Source of the DNA: Gerris lacustris
Taxonomy: Eukaryota; Arthropoda; Insecta; Hemiptera; Gerridae
Length of the DNA: 64,000 nt
Reading direction: 5' to 3'
NCBI GenBank assembly: GCA_951217055.1
Contig: CATNVA010000018.1
Coordinates: 744,001 to 808,000, forward strand
The translations under genes were made by a program, and so were the position numbers. The notes under the pieces are model-generated. The model was not told where the DNA came from and did not search any database. It was given only the letters and a program-made list of their open reading frames with translations. Shown here one piece after another: positions 18,626 to 29,480 of the stretch; positions within the stretch are counted from its first letter, which is position 1, and each line of letters begins with the position of its first letter.

Positions 18626-19342
18626 AGGTACGAGTCATTTATAAAAGCCACAACAAAGGATACTGCGGTTAAATTATCTTCCCTTGTGCCAACAGTTGGT
18701 GCTCTCCATGAGCACATAAAAAGAGTATTTTTACAAACCCAGTTATAGCTAGGAAATAAGAACATAAAAATAATTGATTGGGGATGGCTCAAAGATGCAG
18801 AATCTCTACAACCAGTAGAATGCATAGTTTGCCTGCACCAGAGGAGCTGTTGAAGATGATTTTTTGCAATTGTAAAAAAGGTTTCGGATCTTCGTGTGGT
18901 TGTTGGAGGCTAGGTTTATTTTGAAATGCCACGTGTGCGACCTCCTCGGGAGATAATTGTCAAAACTGCCCTTCAATTAATGAAGAAGAAGATAAAGTCG
19001 ATGAAGATATTATATCAAGTGATTGTGATGGTTCCTGATTTTTTGCACTATTTTTTACATAATTTACTAACATTTTTACGTATTTTTTATATCTTATAAT
19101 TAATAAAACCAAAATTCAAATAATATTGAGTGCATTGTACTATCATGCCAAATTTCAAAGTGATCGGACGAAAGGTGTAGCCGTGAGAGCACGCGAGAGG
19201 ACGGACGGACAGACACACGCAGAAAAATTTAAGGGTCCTTGGTTTTGCCTACGGACCCTAAAAATCAGTGAATTCTGTACCCAAATGTTAAATATTAAAG
19301 AAGGGGTAAAGATTGGCAGTACAAAACTGATAGAAAAAGGAG
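18626..19342 (+). pseudogene. Spacer of giant inverted repeat with decayed Cys-rich coding remnant
   Basis: Plus-strand remnants in two frames. One carries LVPTVGALHEHIKRVFLQTQ, a stop, then IKIIDWGWLKDAESLQPVEC (about 18640-18840). The other carries PAPEELLKMIFCNCKKG (from about 18832), then a cysteine-dense stretch with CNCKK, CGC and further CXXC-like spacing, ending in an acidic tail near 19035. The Cys spacing recalls tesmin/CXC-like tails, and I believe such tails occur in transposon-associated arthropod proteins. I cannot name the family. At least two stops and one frameshift show that it is dead. The rest of the spacer (19090-19260) is a dispersed repeat with ggacggacggacagacac. Confidence 0.5.
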
Positions 19343-19736
19343 CTGTAGAAATGATGATGATCTTCAATTTTATTTAATTTATTCACGTGAGCAACCTTAG
19401 CAAGTCCCATACAATAAAATGGTGCAGTACCTGCCAGCTTCCAAAATATGGTCAATCTAGAAGTGATATCATAAAATTCATCTACAAAACTATTATACGT
19501 ACTTTAGATATCTGAGAGCTCCAAAATACGTATATTTTTCACGGCTCCAAAAATTATCTCCTAAAACTATCATTGGTTTTTCTTCAATAAATTAGTTATT
19601 TTCGAGCTTTGATATATGTATACATAGCCATTTGAAAGGTAATTTCAAGGGCTACAAGGCTAGGTTCATTAGAAAGTCAAACTACCCCTCAATTTTCAAA
19701 ATTAAGGGTTTAAGCACTCGAAACAGGGGTGTTCAC

Positions 19737-21948
19737 TAGGGTGGGTCGAAATTACTTTTTTTAAAATTCTGAACAACTACGATGGGCTAAAAAGTTGACC
19801 GTTGGTATGAAAACACCAGGGAAAAAAATTGGGCTCATTTGAACAACCCCTAGGTGGAGCACACCAGCCCTGAAATTTTGATATTTGGGGTAATCCTTAA
19901 AAATAGCGAATTTTGTGATTTTCATGCTACACTGTTGACTTATAATTCATTTTAACAGGTTGTGCACATACATTACAATAAAAAAATCAACAAATGGGTT
20001 GATTTTGGGTGGGGGGGGGGGGGGGAGATTTTCCATTTTTTTTAATTTACTTCAATTTTTAAGCTCTTTTTAATTTTTTGATGACTTAAAATGTATTAAA
20101 TTAATATTCTAATATAAATATTATATTTGCAGCTCTAAATAAATTGTGGTTTAAGGAAGGGGGGGGGGGGGTGTTTTCTTTTTTCTTATATTTACATCAA
20201 CATTTTAAGCCACTGGCTTAGATGACAGAATATAAGATTTAATATAAAAATATTTGTAGCTCTCAGCTATTTGAAGCAACTGCAAAAGATTAAGGGGGGG
20301 GGGGGGAGAGTTTTCTAATTCTGTATCAGTTTGCTGCAGATTATGAAATTAAGTTAGATACACGAAACAAGTCAGGTTGTAAATATCTGGTTTTAAATAT
20401 GGTACCTTATACTTCCTTCCATGCTAATAATTTATATTACTGTTTTTAAAGTATAATTCAGATAATTCAGAGTCTTCAAAAAATGGAAGAAGAAACCATA
20501 ATATTAGAAGGGCTTTATTTTGATGGCAGGAAGGATGACACTATTAAACTTATACAGAAGAGAGCCAAACATCATAAAACTCTAGTAAGGGAAGAGCATT
20601 TTATTCTTGTACAAGAGCCTTCGTCAAAATACATAGGATTTGTTAGCCCTTCATCAAGCACGGCGGAAAGTGTTTCATCAGCAATCGTTATACGTTTCTG
20701 CGAATAAATAAAGCGGATACATCGAGGTAGTGATGGCACCAATGGAAACACTGGAGTAAGAAGAGGAATAATTATACAGTTAAAGTGTAAATTTGAAACA
20801 CCTCTTCTATGGTCTATATGCCTGCTCTGTGGCAATGAACTCCCTTTAAGACATCTATTTCAGCACATAGATGGTAAAACAAAAGGACTTAGATTTTTTG
20901 AAGAAGCAATAGGGAAGGCTGTAGAAACATGTGAAAGTTTACCAATTGTAGAATTTGAAGCCATCCCTACTACAATTACGCCGAATTTATATATCAGTTA
21001 TTTAAGCACGGTCCAAAAATATTTATTAGAAATATGTCTGGATGTATTTGATGGTTTCTGTTCCCCAGAATGAGCCAACTGAAATCCTGGAAAAATGGCA
21101 CACAAAAGATGGCTAACAACTGCTAATAGTGTCCTTCGTTTTTATGTCGCTTGTGATGAACCATCTAAAGAACTTATAACAATAGTAACATTTATTCAAC
21201 GAGTTTATGCTCCTTCCTGGTTTAATATTTAAGAAAACTATTATGTGAAAGATGGAGCAAAACATTGGCAAATCTTTCGGCTTTTTTAATCAATGCACTA
21301 GATTTTTTTTGTCAATGGAACCTATCATCGTTCTCCTAACTTTTCTTAGATCTATCAAAAACTCCTGTTCGTTTAAGGGCACTTTCTTATATATTGCACC
21401 ACAAGGGCTAATTAATCCCTTATCTTTTTTATCTGCCCACGGTTATTTTCCGTTTAACTTGTCTTAAAATCTAAATTATAAAACACTAAAAACAGTAATA
21501 TAAATTATTAGCATGGAAGGAAGTATAAGGTACCATATTTAAAACCAGATATTTACAACCTGACTTGTTTCATGTATCTAACTTAATTTCATAATCTGCA
21601 GCAAACTGATACAGAATTAGAAACTCCCCCCCCCCCCTTAATCTTTTGCAGTTGCTTCAAATAGCTGAGAGCTACAAATATTTTTATATTTTAATATATG
21701 TGCACAACCTGTTAAAATGAATTTTAAGTCAACAGTGTAGCATTAAAACACTTAAAAAGCATGAAAATCACAAAATTCGCAATTTTTAAGGATTACCCCA
21801 AATATCAAAATTTCTGGGCTGGTGTGCTCCACCTAGGGGTTGTTCAAATGAGCCAAATTTTTTTTCCTGGTGTTTTCATACCAACGGTCAACTTTTTAGC
21901 CCATCGTAGTTCAGAATTTTTAAAAAAAGTTAAATTCGACCCACCCTA
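19737..21948 (+). mobile_element. 2.2-kb TIR element with 8-bp TSD gtgttcac in the right arm
   Basis: The ends tagggtgggtcgaaatt and its complement face each other. The 8-bp duplication gtgttcac flanks the element at 19729-19736 and 21949-21956. The mirror arm (about 18220-18236) keeps the unoccupied site, which independently confirms the boundaries. Long sub-terminal inverted segments (about 20330-20450 against 21480-21640) surround a decayed coding core. Three or four poly-G/C runs lie in the arms. An 8-bp duplication is used by P, hAT and some other superfamilies; the ends do not let me choose. Confidence 0.8.
20483..21470 (+). pseudogene. Decayed coding core of the 2.2-kb element
   Basis: ATG at 20483 opens a 74-codon frame (start like MEEETIILEGLYFDGRKDD). 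Further fragments follow in other frames: IPTTITPNLYISYLSTVQKY, HKRWLTTANSVLRFYVACDE, then IVTFIQRVYAPSWFNI and YVKDGAKHW up to about 21470. Stops and frameshifts separate the fragments. The W-L-T-T-A-N and R-V-Y-A-P blocks resemble a protein type I have seen among uncharacterised, repetitive arthropod proteins. I cannot assign a catalytic fold, so a transposase role is only inferred from its position inside a TIR element. Confidence 0.5.
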
Positions 21949-23165
21949 GTGTTCACACCAAGACCCACACTTTAATCGGTGATATCTCCATTGATTTTCA
22001 TGCTGCAGAAGTTTATAAAAAATGAAAATATTCATTGAAAAAAGAGCTACAATTTTTTTATTCTATCATTTTAAATGTATGTATTATAGTTTTTAAGTTA
22101 TTTTGAAAAAAAGGGAATTATTTAGAAATTTTCAAAATAGGCGATATAATTTAATCGAACTTATTTTTCAAAAATAATGCATTTTAAACCAGTGAAACTC
22201 CTGGATCTAATAAAGAACACTAAAATAAAATGTATTATAGAGGGAAAACGATTAATTTTGATTCTGGTGGATATTAGGTTAATTACACTGCCCCTATTTC
22301 CTTAAAATATTCGAGGAGTCCATCTTTTACGAGCTGTAACTCACTCAGTTTACATGCAAATGACTTTTAGCAGTACTCATTTTAAAGGTCTTTTCATGGA
22401 CTATAAAAAACTACCCTATCATTATCCCCGAAAAATCAACCCTTTTCTTGCAATTTAACGTTGAATACATTGATCCAAGTATTCGCAAAAAAAATGTCTC
22501 CTTTCACCGACCATATCTCCCTTTGTATTGCACCTAGAATATCTTATAAAAAATTAATCTCTTTGTTTTTTTATAAGCTTCATTTTTGTTTTCTATACTT
22601 TTTTCGATCAGAGGCATATTTTTTAGTTATTCGTGAAAACCCGTTAAAAAACGTGACTTTTTTCAATGAAAATTTGCTGTTTTCAACCACGAATAACACA
22701 AAAAGTATTGACTTTCGGAAAAAACTCTATAGAACAAAAGTTGCTTAGAATTTGATCCTCTATCGATTCCCGTGGTTATTTTGAGCAAAAGAATTTCCAC
22801 CCCCGAGAAGGGGTGGCAACCACCCCTGGGGTGGAAGCACACATCGGCACTATATAACTTTTGTTGTTTGAGTCCTTTCCCATCGACTCACCAAATTTCA
22901 AGTGAATCGGTTTTGTCCGACAGAATTCGGGGGGGAATAGCCCGAGTGACTGGACTATGTATAATAATGTATGTGCCTTGTACCTACCCACATATTTTAA
23001 AAATATAGCCACTTAAAAAAAATATTTTCAAAAAAAAATTAGGGTAAAAAAACTTAAGGGTTAATTTTTTTTTTTTTTTTTCGACACCGTGAGGGGTATC
23101 TTATAAAAGGGTACGTCAAGCTGATTAGAATTCGGGGGGGAATAGCCCGAGTGACTGGACTATAC

Positions 23166-24189
23166 CAGGGACTTTAGCAAAGCAGTTAGAGATAGAAGAC
23201 AGTTGTTGTTCGCATTACGAAATGAGATAAACCTTACATCTAACCGAGATAAGAAAATATACATTTATATAAATCAAGATTACATGATAACCTGCAATAA
23301 AAGATTTTCCTTTTCACCAGACATGAAATTGGCAAAGAAAACGGCATCAAAGAGCTTAATTCCCTATTTAATTATGACTACACACAATATATCACTAATC
23401 TGACTGGTGGAGCTAGAAACGAGGAGTGCAGTAATAGAAGTGACGATACAGGGACTGAATGGCATGGAACATGTATAGTATACTGTTCCTTGCCTTCTCT
23501 AACTTTATCTGTTTTATAATAAAATTATATACTACCATATTGATTAGCTGATTTTTATACGTATTAAATAGAATACGTTATACTATTTGTATTTTAAGTA
23601 TCTTTCTTAATAATCTGGCAGGTAAAATTAGGGAATTAGTTGAAATCTATACTCTTGTAGATTTTTTTTTTTTTTTTTTTTTTTTTCACTATAAACTTAT
23701 TTCACTTTGAATGTATTACAGCAGTACTGTGATCTTTATCTGTGTACTAAATATTGATAGGGCATGCTTCTTAACGGGTAGGTAACATAGGATTATGAAA
23801 AGCGGAAGGATGAAGGAATGGGATTACTTACCTGTGGATGGGGATTGACCTAAGCTTGGAATGGGATAAACCCTTTATTTTTAAAGAACTATAAATCTTT
23901 CATGGAAAATTGCAAAAACTTATAAATATTTACAGGAAAATAATCTCCTAATAGAAGCCGCTTTTCTTTCAACAAACTGTCCCGCTCAATTTACAAATTC
24001 CCCATGAGCTTCTAACCGCCTCCCTCTACCTTTTAATCTGGGTGCATAACGGTTCTCTTATTATAGCTTTAAGTGTATGCAAAAAGGAATACTATTCATT
24101 TAAGATCTTGAAAACCTATAGTGTTATAGTATTGACGTATTTATTATTTTAGCTCTCAAAAATCGTTATATTATATTCTTATAACTTAT
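23166..24189. other. No complete gene; repeat debris
   Basis: A plus-strand stretch near 23320-23510 can be read as an about 65-residue Asn/Thr/Cys-containing frame without ATG, of unknown origin. A poly-T run lies at 23660-23686. Near 23935-23985 there is a fragment matching 63295-63365 (taatagaagccgcttttctt, caacaaactgtcccg), the sequence fused to the second DDE_3 transposase. No intact frame. Confidence 0.5.
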
Positions 24190-24209
24190 ATAATTAGTGA
24201 AGTTTAGAT

Positions 24210-25563
24210 TTGTGTTGTGAGTTTACTATGGAAAAACCATTTCGAACCTTCGAAGAAGCTCTAGAATATTTGATGAGCTTGAGAAATTCTGATTTATCAG
24301 ATTCGTCAGACGACGAAGTGAATATCTGTCAACTACCCCCAGAAGAGAATGACCAAGTAACGAGCACTACACAATGTTTCAACGGAGGATAGTTACTGGA
24401 GTAATGCGGAAGATGTTTGTGTCCCAATAGTTCCTTCAGTAATGAATAGAAAAAAATTCAGAGATATAAAAAAGAATTTCCACCTTATGGATAATTCCAT
24501 ACTAAAACAAGGAGACAAATTAGGAAAAATTCAACCATTTTATGATGAGTTGAAAAAACAATTTATGAAATTCGGCATTTTTCATGATCAAGTGTCAATC
24601 GACGAATCAATGGTCCCTTACTATGGTCACCATTCATGTAAAATGTTTATTCGCGGTAAACCCATAAGATTTAGGTTCAAGATCTGGATGCTTTGTTCAT
24701 CAAATGGCTACCCGTATAATATGGAAAAATACGCCGGTAAGAAAACAGACGCTGCTCCTCAGACTCAACTTGGTACAAGAGTAGTAATCGATCTTCTTGC
24801 CGTTATTGAAGAACCTCGCCAAGTAGAAGTTTTCTTTGACAATTTTTTTACATCGTATGATTTATTGCAAGATCTCCGTACGAAAAATTTCAAGGCAGCA
24901 GGAACAGTAAGAGAAGGGAGAATATCAACATGCCCTCTCATATCTCAAAAAGAAATGAAAAGGAGAGACCGAGGGAAATTCGATTATTTGAGTGACGGTT
25001 CAGTTTATGTTTGTCGATGGAACGACAATGCTGTGGTGACTTTAGCGTCAAATTACGCTTCCCATTTACCAATGAGAACTGCTAAAAGATATTCAAGAGG
25101 GAAAAATAAAAGAATTGATGTAGACCAACCTAGCCTTGTTGGAGATTACAATAAAGGAATGGGAGGAGTTGATGTATTAGATCGGATGCTAGGTTCTTAT
25201 CGCCCGCAACTAAGATCTAAGAAATGGTGGTGGAACTTGTTTGCAAACGGTTTGAATATGGCTGTTGTTGCAGCTCGGCTTCTGCACAAAGAGGGATATA
25301 AAAATACTTCAATGGTAGTTGATCATTTCTCACTTAGAAGAGAAATAGCTATGGCGTTGCTACGAGTGGCCCCGCGAAAGGATGGTCCCAAATCAGGACC
25401 CAAAAACGCAATCCCTGAGGCAAGAAGAAAAACCGATGGTTATTACCTCATTCAAGCTAGTCAGGGTAGATGTGCAGTGTGTAAAAATAACACTAAATTT
25501 CAGTGCCACCAATGTCAGAAGAGACTACATGTAATGTGCTTTCCTCCATATCATGGAATTTAA
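24210..25563 (+). pseudogene. piggyBac-like transposase, N-terminal region deleted
   Basis: A 60-codon frame from 24210 gives the N-terminus (acidic, SDLSDSSDDE). After a frameshift, the main 373-codon frame runs to 25563 and is open upstream of its ATG at 24442. It has the piggyBac (DDE_Tnp_1_7) fold with all key Asp residues visible: D54 (SIDESMVPYYG), D133 (VFFDNFFTS), and D244/D247 (GGVDVLDRM). It ends in a cysteine-rich finger (CAVCKNN...CHQCQKRLHVMCF). Compared with full-length relatives, the region between the N-terminus and YWSNAEDVC is missing. TTAA-bounded termini were not identified. It would excise and insert DNA at TTAA if complete; here it is probably inactive. Confidence 0.88.
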
Positions 25564-26542
25564 ATTGAATTATTTAGTACATTATCTTTTCAACAAAAGT
25601 AATGCTTATATGAAATTGTATGAGTTTATCAAAAAAATTTCAGTTTGGGGGGGGGGGGGGGAATGGTTTAGGGAGATATTTGTTTTTATAGTATGTAGTT
25701 TTATTAGCATGTTGATAATTACAATTTTTTGTTTATATGTAATTTTTTTTTCTTTGGGGGGGGGGGGGGGGCTTTATTATGAAAAGAGAGAGGGAGGGAA
25801 TCTAACTAATAATATATTAAATTAAATAAAATATTTAAATAATTATTGTATTTATGGTGGTCTCTTTAAAAATAGTTTTTTTTAAATAATCTGTAATTCT
25901 TGAAACCCAAGTCCCGCCATTGATCCATAAATGGAACATAAAAGAAAATGTTGAAAAATTAAATTTTTTTTTTGAAATTTAATAAGTAAAAAATAAGAAA
26001 GCCGAATTGCAAAAAAAAAAAACAAAAACAAAAAAATTATTTTTTAGGGCGGCGTTTAAAGGGAATATAAGAATATTATCATATAATATTACGGAATTGA
26101 AGAACAAAATTAAATAAAAGTCCAGTCATGCACCATGACTTAATGAGCGAATTTTCAAAGAAATGTGTGTATTATTGGCTTATGATAATATAGGAAAATT
26201 TTGGTTTAGAATTTGCATGGGTGAAAAAATAAAATTATCACACAGGGGTACGAGGTACAAAAGTCAAAATAGTATTTACCCTTCAAGATGCACGTCGTTG
26301 GAAAGCTCTTTAAGAATACAGTAGTTGTTGTTATGTACACTTTTATCATATTTTCATATAAAAGGGGGGTAAAATGGAAAAAACACGTTTTATAGCTATT
26401 TGTGACCCTAAATTGTAAAAATTTGACCCCTAAATGAACTCCAAAAATGCTATTATTGACATTTTAAAATTTGTTTGAAATTTTTAAGTGCATCCTAAGG
26501 GGAGATATCGTCTGGAGTGACACATATATACATACATACATA
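25564..26542. other. Poly-G tracts and repeat modules, no gene
   Basis: Two long poly-G tracts (about 25648-25661 and 25757-25771) lie just downstream of the piggyBac frame. At about 26240-26390 there is a copy of the module shared with the Helitron-like elements (ggggtacgaggtacaaaagt, then cgttggaaagctctttaag). Confidence 0.6.
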
Positions 26543-28200
26543 AAATACTCTGCCAATTAATGTGGCACATAGCTTCCTCGCAAAGAAAAGACCAAATTAA
26601 AAAAAATACTTTGATTAAAATAATCAAAACGTTGGAACGGCGCGGCACTGTTCCAGTAGTAATTTAATAAAGTTGAAGAAATTTAAACATTTATTGGAGA
26701 AACAAAGCCTCCAACAAGCACCAAAAGTTAGCGCACATATAATTAATTTAATAAACAAATATAAAACTGCAACCAAATCGTAGAAACCGCTGTATAAACG
26801 GTTTTCTTTTGTTTTACCCCCCTCAAAACTAAAAATACCACAAAATAGAATATAACAAAATTTAATCTACTATGCAAGAGCTTTTCAACGATATACATAA
26901 TATTATAAAAGATTAACTTTAACATTTGTACCCCTGTACTCTGAGGTACCAAAATTATATTTTTAAAATACAAACAATTCAAAAGGGCATTCATTTAACT
27001 AATAAATAAAAAACCTAATATCAAAAAAGTATTTAAACCCTTTAACCTACAACAAAATTATAAATCGGTACAAAAGTACATAATCAACATTTTCAAAAAA
27101 TCGACAAATAAAATAGCTTTAATGTACATATCAAGGCCTTTAAAATGATATACGACACAATATTAAAAACCAAAAAAAGTAGTCATGTGACACGGCGCAT
27201 GGGAAGAAGTTTACTCGCATGTTCTCAGCAAGTAGGATGAACTAATGAAATAAAATATACTCAATTTAAAGAGCATTAGTGTGAGATTCAATCGCCGCAA
27301 TCAGAAATAAAATCGGCCAACAATTTTAGAAACTATGGCCATTCAAAGACAAAAATGGAAAAAAATAAAACCAAAAAATACCAAAACTATCACCATCTAA
27401 GGTACAACCGATGATGATACGACAAAAACTCATAGGACTAAAGTTGTAGATATTTTAAAATTAGTTACCACTTGTGCTATTCATTTTCTAATACGACTTA
27501 CCGTTTAGCCGCAATAAGCCCCCAAACCAGCTTAAAAATCAAGTCACCCATTTTTATTTTTTTAAGGGGGGAAGAAGGGGGAAAAGTGAACTTTGTATAT
27601 TTATTTTTGTTCACAATATGGACGTTGCGCGTCGAATGGCGCAAACCACAAGTCTCTAGCTCTTCTGGAAGTGGGTAAACATTAATGTCAGTCAGTGAGT
27701 CAGTTAGCCATGCGGCTTTATAGTATAAGACATATTAATTTAGCACGTTTTAAAGTGCGCAGAAGGTTGAAATTAAGCAGGTGTTATCTGCAGGCTACTT
27801 TCGACAAACCATAAAAATTTCATAAAAATCAGATGATTGCTTTTAAAGATATGGCTGTAAATAAATGTATGTTTGTGAGCATGTGGATGACAAACGAATA
27901 TGAGCAGAAGGTTGAAACTTATATGGGACCAACAATGGGCTACTTATGACCTACCACCCAAATTTCATTAAAATTGGACGTGTAGTTTTTAAGATATGGT
28001 GGTTCGCAAAAATTGAACGACAGACCGACAGACCGACAGACCGACAGACAGACCGACAGACAGACACGGAACCAAAAATGATCCCTGATGTCTGAAACGG
28101 ATTTCTGTCTTGGAATTTTTTAAATCGGAGACCTAAAATTTTTTCGTTCTTCAGAACGATCACATAGCTTCCGTTACCTTCGGTAAGCTCGGAAGCAAAA
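26543..28200 (+). repeat. Dispersed repeat, copy 1 (inverted partner at 59.5-61.2 kb)
   Basis: Matches 59497-61188 in reverse complement over most of its length: aaaatactctgccaattaat at the left edge, accgctgtataaacgg in the middle, gtcagtgagtcagttagcca near 27690, and a terminal hairpin region cttccgttaccttcggtaag at the right edge. A GACA/GACC microsatellite lies at 28019-28066. No coding frame. The gtcagtcagtgagtcag run recalls the sub-terminal repeat of the Helitron-like copies, but I cannot define Helitron ends. Confidence 0.75.
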
Positions 28201-28369
28201 AGTGTTAAATTTTAGGAATCGATTCAGAATGGTCTAAAACGGATTTCCATGGAAAAAATTAGCATTACAAAAATGTTGAAGCCATTGCAATAGCGTAATT
28301 TTCTTTGAAAATTCGCTAATAAAGATTTTAAGGCTTTTCTCAAACAAATATGAAATAATATTTTTACGC

Positions 28370-28921
28370 GAAACTTTCGCTCTTAAGGAAAACATAGAAA
28401 AGTGGAAATCGTGGTTGGAAGGGTATGAAATCTGATGGATACCTGCCACAAAAACAACTGATAAAGGAAGACCAAGCGGAGGATCATTGTTGCCTATTTC
28501 TCAGTCCATTGCACACTACCAACATTTCCTGAAGAGACTATAATATGTGATTTGGGCTTAGGAAATACTCGTTCGTCTAAAGATAAGTTAATGTGATAAA
28601 CACGGTATGAAGCTACTGGAGCTATGTGATGACTCCGGACTGGTACTATTAAACGGGCGCACGAGGGGAGGGATAGAGTGTTTGCTATGGTAAGACTGGT
28701 CAGGAAAAACAATTCAAATTTTTTAAAACTGCATGTATTAAACGCTAAGAAGGAGTATGAGCTTATGTGTAAAAAGGAAAAAGAAGCATATTATAATAAA
28801 TTAGCGACAGACCTACAAAATTCTACTACAATGCAGGACTTTTGGAATAAATCTAAAGCTCTACATAAAAAACCGTTGGAAATAGGACGTAACATAGATG
28901 CGGATCAGTGGATAAAGTATT
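28370..28921 (+). pseudogene. APE-type LINE copy A, endonuclease and linker remnants
   Basis: Fragments of an apurinic-type endonuclease: WKSWLEGYEI then TTDKGRPSGGS (about 28395-28490), and LELCDDSGLVLLNGRTRG (about 28610-28665). The linker region follows: KKEYELMCKKEKEAYYNKLA and ADQWIKYF, ending at 28921. Large parts of the endonuclease are missing and stops are present. The copy continues after insertions at 29481, 42571 and 44013. It resembles LINE copy B at 44165-48560 in layout. Confidence 0.75.
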
Positions 28922-29025
28922 TTATCTACGATTGATAAGAAATATAAACATTATATCTCTGTTTAGATGCGTTGAAAGTAATTATTTACGTACTTGTATT
29001 TATCGGGCATGCGCGTCTCATAGTT

Positions 29026-29081
29026 CTGAAGAATTCCTCTTCTTTACCACACTAGTGCGGTAAAGAAGAGGAATTCTTCAG
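29026..29081. repeat. 56-bp near-perfect palindrome
   Basis: Arms ctgaagaattcctcttcttt and aaagaagaggaattcttcag pair completely. The centre accacactagtgcggt has one mismatched pair around a CACTAGTG core. It could extrude as a cruciform or form a stable hairpin in RNA. Confidence 0.92.
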
Positions 29082-29179
29082 CTTTACGCACGATTAGCTA
29101 GTTTGTTTACATTTAACAAAACTAATTTGCTGTTCTTTTATTAAAGTAGCTGTTTATATCGAGTTTTTAGTGAAAAACA

Positions 29180-29359
29180 ATGAGTGAATTAAGTGACTTT
29201 GACGAAAATGAGGAGAATAATACTCCTCCAGAAATAATTAATTCGCCAAAAAATACAACTCAAGAATTAATCCCATCTTTATCAAGAGAGAGATACGAAC
29301 TTCCATACAGCAAGTTAATTTTTTCTGTATTTATTATTAAATCTAACAATCGTAGATAA
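29180..29359 (+). pseudogene. 59-aa ORF resembling the N-terminus of a Crypton-like tyrosine recombinase
   Basis: ATG at 29180-29182 opens an acidic start (MSELSDFDENEENNTPPE) followed by LSRERYELPYSKLIF. The S-R-E-R-Y-E-x-x-Y pattern near the N-terminus recalls the start of Crypton/tyrosine-recombinase-type proteins, where a KSRERYE..Y..F motif opens the SAM-like core-binding domain. The frame then runs into AT-rich sequence and stops in the inverted repeat, so at most a first exon or fragment is kept. Assignment is tentative. Confidence 0.4.
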
Positions 29360-29480
29360 AGTACGGTACGCAACTCGAGCGAAAACGGCATTTTGCATTG
29401 CTCGTGTGGTTTTACAACCCTCGCTGTCGCTCGGGTGCAAACTCCGCACTCGCATGCAAAATGCTACTTTCCGCACTCGA

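Larger units (their letters stand above)
19343..23127 (-). repeat. Giant inverted repeat, right arm, interrupted
   Basis: Reverse complement of 17060-18625, interrupted at 19737-21948. A further 38 bp (agaattcgggggggaatagc...) immediately outside, at 23128-23165, repeat part of the arm itself (22922-22960), a small extra duplication at the outer end. Frames at 22461-22748 and 22776-23012 are the mirror of those in the left arm. Confidence 0.85.
28922..29480 (+). mobile_element. Small insertion in LINE copy A with long palindrome and short ORF
   Basis: It interrupts LINE copy A between ADQWIKYF and TLLNQPITANSF. An inverted pair ttatctacgattg / caatcgtagataa lies at its left edge and at 29347-29359. 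It contains a 56-bp near-perfect palindrome and a 59-codon frame. The right part (29360-29470) has a CG-rich segment with cctcgctgtcgctcgggtg. No clear target duplication was found, so the exact right boundary is uncertain. Confidence 0.55.

Noticed and set aside
18562..18825. Minus-strand 87-codon ORF in the palindrome spacer
   Set aside because: Opposite to recognisable plus-strand protein fragments; no motif of its own.
29360..29470. CG-rich segment (cctcgctgtcgctcgggtg) as a host promoter or CpG island
   Set aside because: Too short and located at the end of a small insertion; dispersed-repeat sequence is a simpler explanation.
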